Origin: Psychroflexus tropicus DSM 15496
Lineage (GTDB): Bacteria > Bacteroidota > Bacteroidia > Flavobacteriales > Flavobacteriaceae
DNA: 64,000 bases
Assembly (NCBI RefSeq): GCF_000378765.1
Contig: NZ_KB905344.1
Span: 140,332 to 204,331 of the forward strand
Direction: 5' to 3'
Of the stretch, positions 1 through 8,482 are shown piece by piece; within the stretch, counting starts at the first letter, position 1, and the number at the start of each line of letters is the position of its first letter. Position numbers and translations under genes: made by a program. The notes under the pieces were generated by a model. That model was given only the letters and a program-made list of their open reading frames with translations, ran no database searches and was not told the origin of the DNA.

Positions 1-293
1 AAAGGAGGAACACTAAATTGAGCTAAACTAAATTTCTCTACGTAAGCATTGGGTAGTAAGCTTTTTTCCATAGAGAGCATTTGTGCAACCTTTAGCGCAC
101 TACCCTTTAAGTTTTTTAAGCCATCATAAATATCAGTAGCATTATCTTCATCTAGACTATCTCTTGTCAGTTCAGGATTGAATGCTTTTTTGGAGTAATA
201 TTTTAAATAATTAGCACCGATTTTAGTACCCGTACCAATCAATTTTGAAGTCCTACTAAATTTTCCAGTAGGTATTTTATCAATTGTCTTCAT
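1..293 (-). CDS. AarF/ABC1 (UbiB) family kinase-like protein, N-terminal part only
   Basis: The gene runs off the left edge of the window, so only about 97 N-terminal residues are present. They contain the sequence KGSALKVAQMLSME near residue 65, which fits the KxGQ-type signature of the ABC1/ADCK atypical kinase family (known family feature: this segment lies over the nucleotide pocket). ABC1 proteins act at the membrane and are linked to quinone or lipid metabolism. The ATG at 291-293 follows the TetR-type stop by three bases, so the two genes form one minus-strand operon. The catalytic lysine and DFG-like regions lie outside the window and cannot be checked. Confidence 0.8.
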   Translation of the reverse strand, partial: MKTIDKIPTGKFSRTSKLIGTGTKIGANYLKYYSKKAFNPELTRDSLDEDNATDIYDGLKNLKGSALKVAQMLSMEKSLLPNAYVEKFSLAQFSVPP

Positions 294-296
294 AGT

Positions 297-959
297 CTAT
301 CGCATTGTTTCTTTGTAAAGGAATTTTCCAAAATCGAAAACTTTCTCAAGAGGAGTATTATCGAAGACATCGAATATGGTATTGACAGATTTTTCTATAG
401 CGACGTCTGTCTTTTCAAAGTCTGCAGACCTGTCGTCTTTCCAGAATTTCAATAAAAACAAAAATTGAATCCAAGCCGCTTCAGAGTAAATACTCTCATT
501 TCGTTTGAGAAAGCTGTAAGCTTTCTCGTCATTATCATCTTCAATTAAATCTTTAGCAAATGACTTGATGTTTCTTCGTAAACCCTTTAATTGTTTTAAA
601 TTTTTTAGCTGATCATCGTGCTCGTTGATCACATAAAGCACATAACTTCTATTGGCTGTTAAAATTTCAAAGAAAGTGTAAAAGAAAGTAAGCATTTTTT
701 CTCTACTTCCATAATGTTCTACCTCTTCATTTTTGGTCATTAAGGTATGTGCATTTTCAAAAAAACTCTCCCAAATTTCTTCTCTAAGTGCTTCGAAACT
801 TCCAAAGAACTTGTAAAAGTCTTTTTCTTCAAACTTATGATCTTTGGCAAATTTGTAAACTGACCTGGGCGTATGTTCATGCATTAAAACATGATCCATA
901 TAATAAGTGAAAATATCTATTTTGGAGATTTTCTTTTTAGATTTAGTCTGCGCAGCCAT
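297..959 (-). CDS. TetR/AcrR family transcriptional regulator
   Basis: 220 residues. The N-terminus (about 12-60) has the TetR helix-turn-helix layout, with TPRSVYKFAKDHKFEEKDFY followed by a KFFGSFEALREEIW stretch like the recognition-helix and anchor-helix pattern of the family. The remaining helical C-terminal part would bind ligand and dimerise; it matches no ligand class I recognise. It is followed three bases later by the ABC1 kinase gene, so it probably controls that operon and itself. A TATATTTG -7 element lies at 977-984 on the minus strand. The regulator could equally act on unlinked genes. Confidence 0.8.
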   Translation of the reverse strand: MAAQTKSKKKISKIDIFTYYMDHVLMHEHTPRSVYKFAKDHKFEEKDFYKFFGSFEALREEIWESFFENAHTLMTKNEEVEHYGSREKMLTFFYTFFEILTANRSYVLYVINEHDDQLKNLKQLKGLRRNIKSFAKDLIEDDNDEKAYSFLKRNESIYSEAAWIQFLFLLKFWKDDRSADFEKTDVAIEKSVNTIFDVFDNTPLEKVFDFGKFLYKETMR

Positions 960-976
960 AATAATATATTTATATA

Positions 977-984
977 CAAATATA
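977..984 (-). promoter_or_regulatory. -7 element of the tetR-type/ABC1 operon
   Basis: On the minus strand this reads TATATTTG, a full match to the Bacteroidota TAnnTTTG element, 17 bases before the ATG. The nearest TTG-like -33 triplet is at 1008-1010, a spacer of 23, which is longer than usual. Confidence 0.45.
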
Positions 985-1046
985 ATTATTGTTTAACCTT
1001 GTAGCTTCAACTTTAAACGAAATCTTTTGTTAAATGTATAATGCTA

Positions 1047-1060
1047 TGTCAGTTTGTCAG
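1047..1060 (+). promoter_or_regulatory. GTCAG direct repeat upstream of htpG
   Basis: The sequence TGTCAGTTTGTCAG holds two GTCAG copies eight bases apart, 55 bases before the htpG ATG. The central TTTG could be the -33 element, with CATTTG at 1080-1085 as a poor -7. Because htpG is a chaperone gene this may be a heat-shock control site. That role is an inference. Confidence 0.35.
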
Positions 1061-1114
1061 AAAACAAGGCTCGGTATCTCATTTGATATTCTAATGAAAA
1101 TAAAAAATTAAATT

Positions 1115-3007
1115 ATGGCTAAAGGCAATATCAATGTATCAGTTGAAAACATCTTTCCACTGATTAAAAAGTTTCTTTACAGCGATCATGAAATCTTCTT
1201 GAGAGAGCTTATATCTAATGCCACCGATGCAACCCTTAAGTTGAATCATTTAGTGAGAATTGGAGAGGCGAAAATAGATATAGGTCAACCTAAAATTGAG
1301 ATTAAGGTCGACAAGGATAATCAAACTCTTCATATCATAGATGAAGGAGTTGGTATGACAAAAGAAGAGGTTGAAAAATACATCAATGAAGTAGCCTTTT
1401 CTGGAGCCGAAGAGTTTTTAGAAAAGTATAAAGATTCTGAAGCGAAAGACACAGGTATCATAGGTCATTTTGGGCTAGGTTTTTATTCTGCATTTATGGT
1501 AGCCAGTAAGGTGGAAATCAAGACAAAATCCTGGAAAGATGAACCTGCAGCCCATTGGACTTGTGAGGGTACAACTGAATTTTCTTTAGAGGAAGCAGAT
1601 AAGACGGATAGAGGAACTGAGATCATCCTTCATATCAACGATGATGAAAAAGAATTTCTTGAAGATCACAGAATAAACGAATTGTTGGTTAAATACAATA
1701 AGTTTATGCCTGTTCCTATTAAGTTTGGTACGAAAGAAAAAGAACTTCCAAAGGCAGAAGATGCCAAAGAAGATGAAGAGCCAAAAAAGGTCACAGTAGA
1801 CAACATCATCAACAATCCAGATCCTGCCTGGACTAAACAACCTACGGAGCTAGAAGAGTCAGACTATAACTCATTCTACAGAGAATTGTACCCAACTCAG
1901 TTTGAAGAGCCACTTTTCCACATTCACCTTAATGTAGATTATCCTTTTAACCTAACAGGAATTCTATATTTCCCAAAATTGACTAACGATTTATCCATTC
2001 AAAAGGATAAGATTCAATTGTACCAAAACCAGGTGTTTGTAACAGATAATGTAGAGGGAATAGTGCCTGAATTTTTAACGATGTTGAAAGGGGTAATTGA
2101 TTCTCCTGATATTCCTCTTAATGTCTCCAGATCCTACCTTCAGGCTGATGGAGCAGTTAAAAAGATCTCAAGTTACATCACAAGAAAAGTAGCAGACAAG
2201 CTGAAGGCTCTTTTCAATGATAACAGAGAAGATTTTGAGAAAAAATGGAATGATATTAAAGTGGTGATAGAATACGGTATGCTATCCGAAGATAAATTCT
2301 TTGAAAAGGCTCAGAAATTTGCCTTGTATCCAACAACAGATAGTAAATTTTTCACTTTTGATGAGCTCAAAAATGATATCACTGATGTACAGACCGATAA
2401 AGATGGAAAGCTTATAGTATTATACGCCTCTAATAAAGATGAGCAACATAGTTATATCAAAAGAGCAGAAGCAAAAGGCTACAAAATATTGCTTTTAGAT
2501 TCACCTATTGTGTCTCACTTAATTCAAAAACTGGAGCAAGAAAACGATCAGAAAGTTTCTTTCGTCAGAGTGGATAGTGACCATGTGGATAACTTGATCA
2601 AAAAAGAAACTGAACAGGTTTCCAAATTATCTGATGAAGAAAAAGAAACTGTCAAGGCTAGCTTCGAGACTGTTGTACCTAAAGAAAAATATACTGTCCA
2701 ACTGGAAGCATTAGATTCTGATACAGCACCAGTTATGATTACTCAACCAGAATTCATGAGGAGAATGAAAGAGATGCAGCAGACCGGTGGTGGCGGTATG
2801 TTTGGCATGGGTAATATGCCGGAGATGTATAACTTAGTGGTGAACACCAATAACCCATTGATTTCTAAAATTTTGAAAGCAAAAGAGGAATCTAAGAAGG
2901 AAACCCTAATCAAACAAACTTTAGATTTAGCTCTGCTTTCTCAAAATCTTTTAAAAGGAGAGGAGTTGACCAATTTTGTGGAACGAAGCTTTAAAATGAT
3001 AAAGTAA
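1115..3007 (+). CDS. htpG: Molecular chaperone HtpG (Hsp90 family)
   Basis: 630 residues, full length for bacterial Hsp90. The GHKL ATPase domain is clear: ELISNATDA (catalytic Glu and Mg-binding Asn, about residue 31), DEGVGM (about 75) and the lid glycine motif IGHFGLGFYS (about 114). A charged segment at about 205-225 (KEKELPKAEDAKEDEEPKK) precedes the middle domain, which carries the conserved arginine in SRSYLQ. The protein folds client proteins in the cytoplasm with ATP. It is transcribed alone and ends in a strong terminator at 3031-3056. A GTCAG repeat upstream may be a heat-shock element. Confidence 0.97.
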   Translation: MAKGNINVSVENIFPLIKKFLYSDHEIFLRELISNATDATLKLNHLVRIGEAKIDIGQPKIEIKVDKDNQTLHIIDEGVGMTKEEVEKYINEVAFSGAEEFLEKYKDSEAKDTGIIGHFGLGFYSAFMVASKVEIKTKSWKDEPAAHWTCEGTTEFSLEEADKTDRGTEIILHINDDEKEFLEDHRINELLVKYNKFMPVPIKFGTKEKELPKAEDAKEDEEPKKVTVDNIINNPDPAWTKQPTELEESDYNSFYRELYPTQFEEPLFHIHLNVDYPFNLTGILYFPKLTNDLSIQKDKIQLYQNQVFVTDNVEGIVPEFLTMLKGVIDSPDIPLNVSRSYLQADGAVKKISSYITRKVADKLKALFNDNREDFEKKWNDIKVVIEYGMLSEDKFFEKAQKFALYPTTDSKFFTFDELKNDITDVQTDKDGKLIVLYASNKDEQHSYIKRAEAKGYKILLLDSPIVSHLIQKLEQENDQKVSFVRVDSDHVDNLIKKETEQVSKLSDEEKETVKASFETVVPKEKYTVQLEALDSDTAPVMITQPEFMRRMKEMQQTGGGGMFGMGNMPEMYNLVVNTNNPLISKILKAKEESKKETLIKQTLDLALLSQNLLKGEELTNFVERSFKMIK

Positions 3008-3030
3008 AGCCACTTACACATAATCCATAA

Positions 3031-3056
3031 AAACCACTCTTTAGGAGTGGTTTTTT
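3031..3056 (+). terminator. Rho-independent terminator after htpG
   Basis: A nine-base-pair stem (AAACCACTC at 3031-3039, GAGTGGTTT at 3045-3053) with a five-base loop runs into a T tract. Confidence 0.85.
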
Positions 3057-3092
3057 CATTTAAGTTATGCTTCAAACTAATATAATTTACTG

Positions 3093-3122
3093 TTGCAAAC
3101 TAGTATTAACCTAGTATCTTTG
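3093..3122 (+). promoter_or_regulatory. Promoter of the thrS-infC-rpmI-rplT operon
   Basis: TTG at 3093-3095 and TATCTTTG at 3115-3122 are 19 bases apart, a full match to the Bacteroidota -33/-7 consensus. The predicted start of transcription is near 3126, giving a leader of only about 13 bases before the thrS ATG. There is therefore no room for a T-box or other leader riboswitch. Confidence 0.75.
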
Positions 3123-3138
3123 TCCAAAATAAAATTCG

Positions 3139-5085
3139 ATGATCAATATTACCTTACCAGATGGAAGCGTAAAGCAATATGAAAAGGGTTCAACACCTAT
3201 GGATGTTGCATTGAGCATTAGCTCCGGTTTAGCTAGAAATGTTATTTCAGCAAAGTTTAATGCGAGTGTTGTAGAAACCACAACGCCATTACATGAAGAC
3301 GGTAATTTGGTTTTATTGACCTTTAATGATGACGAAGGAAAGCGAGCTTTTTGGCATTCAACAGCTCACGTTCTAGCTCAGGCAGTTCAAAAATTGTATC
3401 CACGAGTAAAGTTGACCATTGGACCTTCGATAGAGAACGGATTCTATTATGATTTGGATCTTAATGGTGAAGTTATTTCAGAACATGATTTCCCTAAAAT
3501 TGAGGCTAAAATGTTGGAATTGGCGAGAGGCAAGCATGATTTTGAAATGCGTGAAGTTTCAAAAGCTGAAGCTTTAGAACATTATAAAACCGAAAGCAAT
3601 CCTTACAAAGTTGAATTGATAGAGAATCTACAGGATGGAGACATCACATTCTGTGATCACGATGACTTTACAGATTTATGTCGTGGGGGGCATATTCCTA
3701 ACACTGGTTTTATTAAAGCCGTTAAATTAATGAACATCGCTGGAGCCTATTGGAGAGGAGATGAGAATAATACACAACTCACCAGGATTTATGGAATATC
3801 ATTTCCTAAGCAGAAAGAATTAAAAGAATATTTAGCACTACTCGAAGAAGCTAAAAAACGCGATCACAGAAAACTGGGAAAAGAACTCAAATTATTTACT
3901 TTCTCTCAGAAAGTTGGTCAGGGTCTTCCATTATGGTTGCCTAAAGGTGCTGCTTTAAGAGACCGCTTAGAGAATTTTCTAAAGCAAGCCCAAGAGAATG
4001 CTGGTTATGAACAGGTAATTTCTCCACATATCGGTCAAAAAGAATTGTATATGACCTCAGGTCATTTCCAAAAATACGGTGAAGACAGTTTCCAGCCTAT
4101 CCAAACGCCTCAGGATGGAGAAGAATATCTGTTAAAACCTATGAACTGTCCTCATCACTGTGAGATTTTTAATTCACAGGCGTGGAGTTACAGAGATTTG
4201 CCACAACGTTATGCAGAGTTTGGAACGGTTTACCGATATGAACAAAGTGGAGAGTTACACGGGCTTACGCGAGTAAGAGGGTTTACACAGGATGATGCTC
4301 ATATTTTCTGTACACCAGAGCAGTTGGATGAAGAATTTAAGAAAGTAATTGATTTGGTTCTTTATGTCTTTGGATCACTAGGTTTTGAAAACTTCACAGC
4401 ACAGGTATCTCTAAGGGATCCCGATAATCCTGATAAATACATAGGATCTGATGATAACTGGAAAAAAGCAGAATCTGCCATTTTAAATGCTGCAGAAGAA
4501 AAAGGCTTAAATTATAAAGTAGAAACAGGAGAGGCTGCTTTTTATGGTCCTAAGTTAGATTTTATGGTAAAAGACGCTTTAGGCCGACAATGGCAGCTAG
4601 GAACTATTCAGGTAGATTATAACTTACCAGAGCGTTTTGAACTTCAGTACAAAGGGAGTGATAATGAGATGCACAGGCCAGTGATGATACATAGAGCGCC
4701 GTTTGGAAGTTTAGAGCGATTTATAGCTATTCTTTTGGAACATACTGGTGGAAATTTCCCGATGTGGTTGATGCCTGAACAAGCTACTATCCTATCAATC
4801 AGTGAGAAATATGAAAATTATTCCAAAAAAGTTTTAAAATCACTGAAAAATCACGAAATTCGCGCCACCTTTGATAATCGAGGTGAAACCATGGGTAAAA
4901 AAATCCGTGAAGCCGAGATGAACAAAGTTCCTTTCATGTTAATCGTTGGTGAAGCAGAAGTAGAAAATGGTACTGTTTCAGTGAGAAAACATGGAGGAGA
5001 TGATTTAGGAGAAATGCCTATTGAGAGCTTTGCGAAATTAATAAATGCAGAGATAGATCAAGAAATTTATAAATTTGAAGTTTAA
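3139..5085 (+). CDS. thrS: Threonine-tRNA ligase
   Basis: 648 residues, the usual length. An N-terminal TGS domain (about 1-60) is followed by the editing domain with [11 protein letters not shown] (HxxxH zinc-like motif, about residue 73) and the class II catalytic core. Core signatures include MNCPHHC (zinc cysteine), the [16 protein letters not shown] motif 2 region and [11 protein letters not shown] motif 3. The C-terminal part is the anticodon-binding domain. It charges tRNA-Thr with threonine and clears mischarged Ser-tRNA. It is first in an operon with infC, rpmI and rplT; the stop is 17 bases before the infC start codon. Confidence 0.97.
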   Translation: MINITLPDGSVKQYEKGSTPMDVALSISSGLARNVISAKFNASVVETTTPLHEDGNLVLLTFNDDEGKRAFWHSTAHVLAQAVQKLYPRVKLTIGPSIENGFYYDLDLNGEVISEHDFPKIEAKMLELARGKHDFEMREVSKAEALEHYKTESNPYKVELIENLQDGDITFCDHDDFTDLCRGGHIPNTGFIKAVKLMNIAGAYWRGDENNTQLTRIYGISFPKQKELKEYLALLEEAKKRDHRKLGKELKLFTFSQKVGQGLPLWLPKGAALRDRLENFLKQAQENAGYEQVISPHIGQKELYMTSGHFQKYGEDSFQPIQTPQDGEEYLLKPMNCPHHCEIFNSQAWSYRDLPQRYAEFGTVYRYEQSGELHGLTRVRGFTQDDAHIFCTPEQLDEEFKKVIDLVLYVFGSLGFENFTAQVSLRDPDNPDKYIGSDDNWKKAESAILNAAEEKGLNYKVETGEAAFYGPKLDFMVKDALGRQWQLGTIQVDYNLPERFELQYKGSDNEMHRPVMIHRAPFGSLERFIAILLEHTGGNFPMWLMPEQATILSISEKYENYSKKVLKSLKNHEIRATFDNRGETMGKKIREAEMNKVPFMLIVGEAEVENGTVSVRKHGGDDLGEMPIESFAKLINAEIDQEIYKFEV

Positions 5086-5102
5086 TTTAAAAATTAGTAG
5101 CC

Positions 5103-5660
5103 ATAGCAATACGTAGAAAAAAATCAAGACAAGCACCGAGGCAGATAAAAGAAAATCCTCATAAGATTAATGACAAAATTAGAGCTTCTAAAGTTCGTGT
5201 CGTTGGGGAGAATGTAAAAGTTGATATCTATTCACTCAAAGACGCTTTAGCCATTGCTGAAGAACAGGAACTTGATTTGGTAGAAATATCACCAAAAGCA
5301 GATCCTCCTGTTTGTAAAGTTATGGATTACAAGAAGTTCTTATACGAGCAAAAGAAGAGAGAGAAAGAACTTAAGAAAAAAACAACTCAAGTCGTTGTAA
5401 AAGAAATTCGTTTTGGTCCAAACACTGATAATCATGATTACGAATTCAAAAAGAAAAACGCTGAGAAATTTCTTAAAGATGGAGCGAAACTGAAAGCTTT
5501 TGTGTTTTTCAAAGGTCGTTCCATCGTCTTTAAAGATAAAGGTCAAATCTTGCTCTTAAGATTAGCACAAGATTTAGAAGATCTTGCTAAAGTAGAGCAG
5601 ATGCCAAAATTGGAAGGTAAGCGTATGATCATGATGCTTTCTCCAATTTCCAAAAAATAA
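5103..5660 (+). CDS. infC: Translation initiation factor IF-3, with ATA start codon
   Basis: Read from ATA at 5103 the protein is 185 residues and begins (M)[12 protein letters not shown], then [16 protein letters not shown], the conserved start of the IF-3 N-domain. The linker and C-domain follow ([41 protein letters not shown]). The first in-frame standard start, TTG at 5277, would delete about 58 conserved residues. An in-frame stop at 5088-5090 leaves only AAA, TTA, GTA, GCC, ATA, GCA and ATA as possible starts before CGT, so a non-AUG start is forced. Non-AUG starts are known for infC in other bacteria, where IF-3 represses its own translation. IF-3 proofreads start codons on the 30S subunit. 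Confidence 0.93.
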   Translation: MAIRRKKSRQAPRQIKENPHKINDKIRASKVRVVGENVKVDIYSLKDALAIAEEQELDLVEISPKADPPVCKVMDYKKFLYEQKKREKELKKKTTQVVVKEIRFGPNTDNHDYEFKKKNAEKFLKDGAKLKAFVFFKGRSIVFKDKGQILLLRLAQDLEDLAKVEQMPKLEGKRMIMMLSPISKK

Positions 5661-5686
5661 TTGCGATAACCTAAATATAGATTCAA

Positions 5687-5884
5687 ATGCCAAAGATGAA
5701 AACCAAATCGAGTGCTAAAAAGCGTTTTAAGCTTACCGGAACCGGTAAAATAAAACGTAAACATGCATTCAAAAGTCACATTTTGACCAAAAAATCAAAA
5801 AAGAGAAAATTGAAGTTAACTCACGACACTTTAGTTCATAAAGCAGACGAGCATAGCATCAAAACTCAATTACGCTTAAAATAA
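5687..5884 (+). CDS. rpmI: 50S ribosomal protein L35
   Basis: 65 residues, highly basic, with the L35 N-terminus [20 protein letters not shown] and the KSKKRKLKL segment. It is part of the large ribosomal subunit. It lies between infC (26-base gap) and rplT (80-base gap) in the classical infC-rpmI-rplT order. Confidence 0.97.
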   Translation: MPKMKTKSSAKKRFKLTGTGKIKRKHAFKSHILTKKSKKRKLKLTHDTLVHKADEHSIKTQLRLK

Positions 5885-5891
5885 GCAAAAA

Positions 5892-5948
5892 GGTTAATTA
5901 TTAATCCATGGAGTTAGGCTCATAAAATGTTACTAGTAACTGCCTACT
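5892..5948 (+). ncRNA. Candidate structured leader RNA in front of rplT
   Basis: The 80-base gap between rpmI and rplT can fold. A small hairpin lies at 5892-5907 (GGTTAA paired with TTAATCC, one bulge). After it AGTTAGGC (5912-5919) pairs with GCCTACT (5942-5948, one bulge), enclosing a perfect 12-base palindrome GTTACTAGTAAC (5929-5940). L20 autoregulates the homologous operon through mRNA structures in both E. coli and Bacillus. A leader of this kind here is an inference from the folding alone. Confidence 0.4.
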
Positions 5949-5964
5949 ACAAAAAACTTAAATT

Positions 5965-6309
5965 ATGCCAAGATCAACAAATTCTGTCGCTTCCAGAGCA
6001 AGACGAAAAAAAATAATGAAGCAAGCTAAAGGATACTACGGACGTCGTAAAAATGTCTGGACAGTAGCCAAAAATGCAGTCGAAAAAGCAATGTTATATG
6101 CTTATAGAGACCGCAAAACCAAGAAAAGAAATTTCAGATCACTTTGGATCATTAGAATAAATGCTGCAGCGAGATTACACGGAATGTCTTATTCGCAATT
6201 CATGGGCAAAGTAAAAGCTCATAACATTGAATTAAATAGAAAAGTCTTAGCGGATTTAGCTATGAATAATCCAGAAGCTTTTAAAGCTGTAGTCGACCAA
6301 GTCAAATAA
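5965..6309 (+). CDS. rplT: 50S ribosomal protein L20
   Basis: 114 residues with the expected basic N-terminal extension ([20 protein letters not shown]), GYYGRRKN, and the globular C-domain ([20 protein letters not shown]). L20 is an early-assembly protein of the large subunit and a known translational repressor of its own operon in several bacteria. It is the last gene of the thrS operon, followed directly by a terminator. Confidence 0.97.
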   Translation: MPRSTNSVASRARRKKIMKQAKGYYGRRKNVWTVAKNAVEKAMLYAYRDRKTKKRNFRSLWIIRINAAARLHGMSYSQFMGKVKAHNIELNRKVLADLAMNNPEAFKAVVDQVK

Positions 6310-6333
6310 ATTTTAATCATTATCGCAATTTAG

Positions 6334-6366
6334 AAGCGTCTATTTATTTAGGCGCTTTTTTTATTT
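6334..6366 (+). terminator. Terminator of the thrS-rplT operon
   Basis: AAGCGTCTA (6334-6342) pairs with TAGGCGCTT (6349-6357) with one G-U pair and is followed by a T run. Confidence 0.8.
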
Positions 6367-6478
6367 TTAATCAGTCCAAAGATGTATTGTGTCGATTTTG
6401 CTGAGTTTTAACAGTATCACCTCTTTTTCTATATATCTTAGTTGAAGAAATTGATATTAATTTTAAAACTTAAATATT

Positions 6479-6718
6479 ATGGCTATTAGATTTGCAAACA
6501 ACTGCAGCAACTGTACAAACCTCGTTGAAAAAACATTTTGTAGTAAACATGAAGTTTTGGTATCTCAAAAATATACCTGCGACCAATTCAATATGAAGGC
6601 TGAATTAAAAAATGAAAGAAGCTGTTCTAATTGTAAAAAGCACGATACAGATTCATGTGCACACCCAAGTAAAGCTGCTCCAGGGATGCTATGTGCATCA
6701 TGGGCTCCATCGGCATAA
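6479..6718 (+). CDS. Small protein with two four-cysteine (zinc-ribbon-like) modules
   Basis: 79 residues with eight cysteines and no signal peptide. They form two copies of one module: C9-x2-C12-x8-C21-x12-C34 and C49-x2-C52-x7-C60-x11-C72. Both copies start with CSNC, and a histidine lies close after the third cysteine (CSKH and CAH). This suggests an internal duplication of a metal- or cluster-binding unit. No named family was recognised, and function is unknown. The gene has its own terminator and no partner, so context gives no hint. Confidence 0.75.
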   Translation: MAIRFANNCSNCTNLVEKTFCSKHEVLVSQKYTCDQFNMKAELKNERSCSNCKKHDTDSCAHPSKAAPGMLCASWAPSA

Positions 6719-6740
6719 TTAAAACTTATTATCTATCCTA

Positions 6741-6769
6741 AACCCTGAAAGTAATTTCAGGGTTTTTTA
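6741..6769 (+). terminator. Terminator after the Cys-rich protein gene
   Basis: A perfect ten-base stem (AACCCTGAAA, TTTCAGGGTT) with a GTAA loop runs into a T tract. Confidence 0.85.
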
Positions 6770-6828
6770 TTTTCGCAATTTTCTATTAGATTGAGTTTTT
6801 ATTCATGAAATGACTACTGCTGTAATTT

Positions 6829-7599
6829 ATGAAAGATCAGTTACAAAGAGATTTAACTATTAAGCATATACCTTCAAAAATTGTGTGTTTAGTTCCCAGC
6901 CTTACAGAATTGCTGGTTGATTTGGGATTGGAAAACCAAATTATCGGTGTCACAAAATTTTGCGTACATCCAGAACATATTCGTAAAAGCACTTCGATCA
7001 TCGGGGGGACCAAAACCGTCAAAGTAGATAAGGTTAAAACCTTAGAGCCTGATTTCATACTTGCCAACAAAGAAGAGAACGAGTTAGAACATATCGAGAG
7101 CCTTGCTCAGTCTTTTCCGGTCTATGTTAGCGACATTAAATCAATTGAAGATTTACTAAGTTTAATTCAGGATCTAGCTTCTATTTTCGAAATTAATGAT
7201 CAAGCTGAAAAACTCATCAATAAGTTGAAGTCATCTTACGATAGCTTTACAATTGAAATGAGCAAAATGCCTAAGCTTAAGGTCGCTTATTTTATCTGGA
7301 GAGATCCATGGATGGTGGCTGGCTCTTCAACCTTCATCGATTATATGCTAAACCTCAATAATCTTGAAAATATATTTGGTTCATCATCAAGATATCCTGA
7401 AATAGAGCTAGACCAACTCAAGCATGTTGATTATGTATTTTTGTCTTCAGAGCCATTCCCATTTAAACAAAAGCATAAAGGAGAATTACCCTTAGATGCT
7501 TCTAAAATTCAAATCGTTGACGGAGAATACTTTAGCTGGTATGGTTCTAGAATGTTGAAAGCCATAGAATACTTTAGAACTTTGAGAGACAAACTATAA
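6829..7599 (+). CDS. BtuF-like helical-backbone metal/cobalamin receptor family protein
   Basis: 256 residues. IVCLVPSLTELLVDLGL and IIGVTKFC fit the start of the class III periplasmic binding fold (BtuF/FhuD type), followed by VDKVKTLEPDFILANKEEN and a long linking helix. No signal peptide or lipobox is visible with this start, unlike exported BtuF, so either the protein is cytoplasmic or the true start differs. No ABC permease or ATPase gene is nearby. Bound ligand is unknown; corrinoid or a metal chelate is a guess from the fold. IcmF (a B12 enzyme) lies 3 kb downstream but in a separate unit. Confidence 0.75.
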   Translation: MKDQLQRDLTIKHIPSKIVCLVPSLTELLVDLGLENQIIGVTKFCVHPEHIRKSTSIIGGTKTVKVDKVKTLEPDFILANKEENELEHIESLAQSFPVYVSDIKSIEDLLSLIQDLASIFEINDQAEKLINKLKSSYDSFTIEMSKMPKLKVAYFIWRDPWMVAGSSTFIDYMLNLNNLENIFGSSSRYPEIELDQLKHVDYVFLSSEPFPFKQKHKGELPLDASKIQIVDGEYFSWYGSRMLKAIEYFRTLRDKL

Positions 7600-7642
7600 A
7601 ATTTTAATAGGTTTTTTAAGTTTTCCCGGCAAAAAGGTATTA

Positions 7643-8482
7643 GTGTGTATATTTACAAAAAAAAGAAATTTGATTCATCACACCATATATCGACATAAAA
7701 CTTCCACTCAGTGGGTAACGTTTGTCCATGGTGCTGGTGGAAGCTCCTCGATTTGGTTTAAACAATTACGGGCTTTTAAGTCACATTTCAATATTCTCCT
7801 TTTAGATTTAAGAGGGCATGGTAATTCTAATCCAAAGCTTCAAGATTCTTTGGATGAAAATTATACGTTTGATGCTATCACTGATGATATCATGGAAGTT
7901 TTAGACAGAAATGAGATCCAGAAATCTCATTTTGTGGGTATTTCGCTTGGTACTATTTTGATTAGAAACCTTGCAGAGAATTATCCAGACCGCGTATCCA
8001 GTATGATTATGGGTGGTGCTATCATGAAAATGAATGTTAGGTCTAGATTCTTGATGAACGTGGGGGTGATTTTTAAATCGGTAGTGCCTTACATGATTTT
8101 GTATAAACTTTTTGCTTTTATCATCATGCCAAGACGAAATCACAAAAAGTCCAGAAATCTTTTCGTTAACGAAGCCAAGAAGCTGTACCAAAAAGAATTT
8201 ATTCGCTGGTTCAAACTCACTTCAGAAATAAACCCGCTTCTTAAATTCTTTAGACAAAAGTCAATTAGTATTCCTTCCTTTTATTTGATGGGGGAGCAAG
8301 ACTATCTATTCTTACCGGCTGTCAAAAAAATAGCAGAAACACATCAGGAGGCCAGACTTTTTATCTTACAAAACTGTGGACACGTTGTTAATGTTGAACA
8401 GCCTAAAGTGTTTAACTCTCAAGTGATAGATTTTATTAAAAGCTTGGAACAGCAAAATACTTTTCAACTAAGTAAAGCTTAA
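7643..8482 (+). CDS. Alpha/beta-hydrolase fold protein
   Basis: Up to 279 residues. The oxyanion region HGAGGSSSIW, the DLRGHGNS loop, the nucleophile elbow GISLGT (Ser), a GEQDYLF acid loop and the NCGHVVNVEQP histidine give a complete catalytic triad. Substrate is unknown. The start is doubtful: GTG at 7643 gives a short leader peptide, whereas TTG at 7670 is downstream of a TATATTTA stretch (7648-7655) that could be a -7 element. The stop overlaps the stop of the convergent DUF4197 gene (shared TTAA at 8479-8482). Confidence 0.85.
   Translation: MCIFTKKRNLIHHTIYRHKTSTQWVTFVHGAGGSSSIWFKQLRAFKSHFNILLLDLRGHGNSNPKLQDSLDENYTFDAITDDIMEVLDRNEIQKSHFVGISLGTILIRNLAENYPDRVSSMIMGGAIMKMNVRSRFLMNVGVIFKSVVPYMILYKLFAFIIMPRRNHKKSRNLFVNEAKKLYQKEFIRWFKLTSEINPLLKFFRQKSISIPSFYLMGEQDYLFLPAVKKIAETHQEARLFILQNCGHVVNVEQPKVFNSQVIDFIKSLEQQNTFQLSKA

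Noticed and set aside
3093-3138. T-box or other leader riboswitch for thrS
   Set aside because: The predicted leader is only about 13 bases long.
5277-5660. Short infC reading frame starting at TTG 5277
   Set aside because: Conserved IF-3 N-domain sequence is continuous in frame upstream to ATA 5103.
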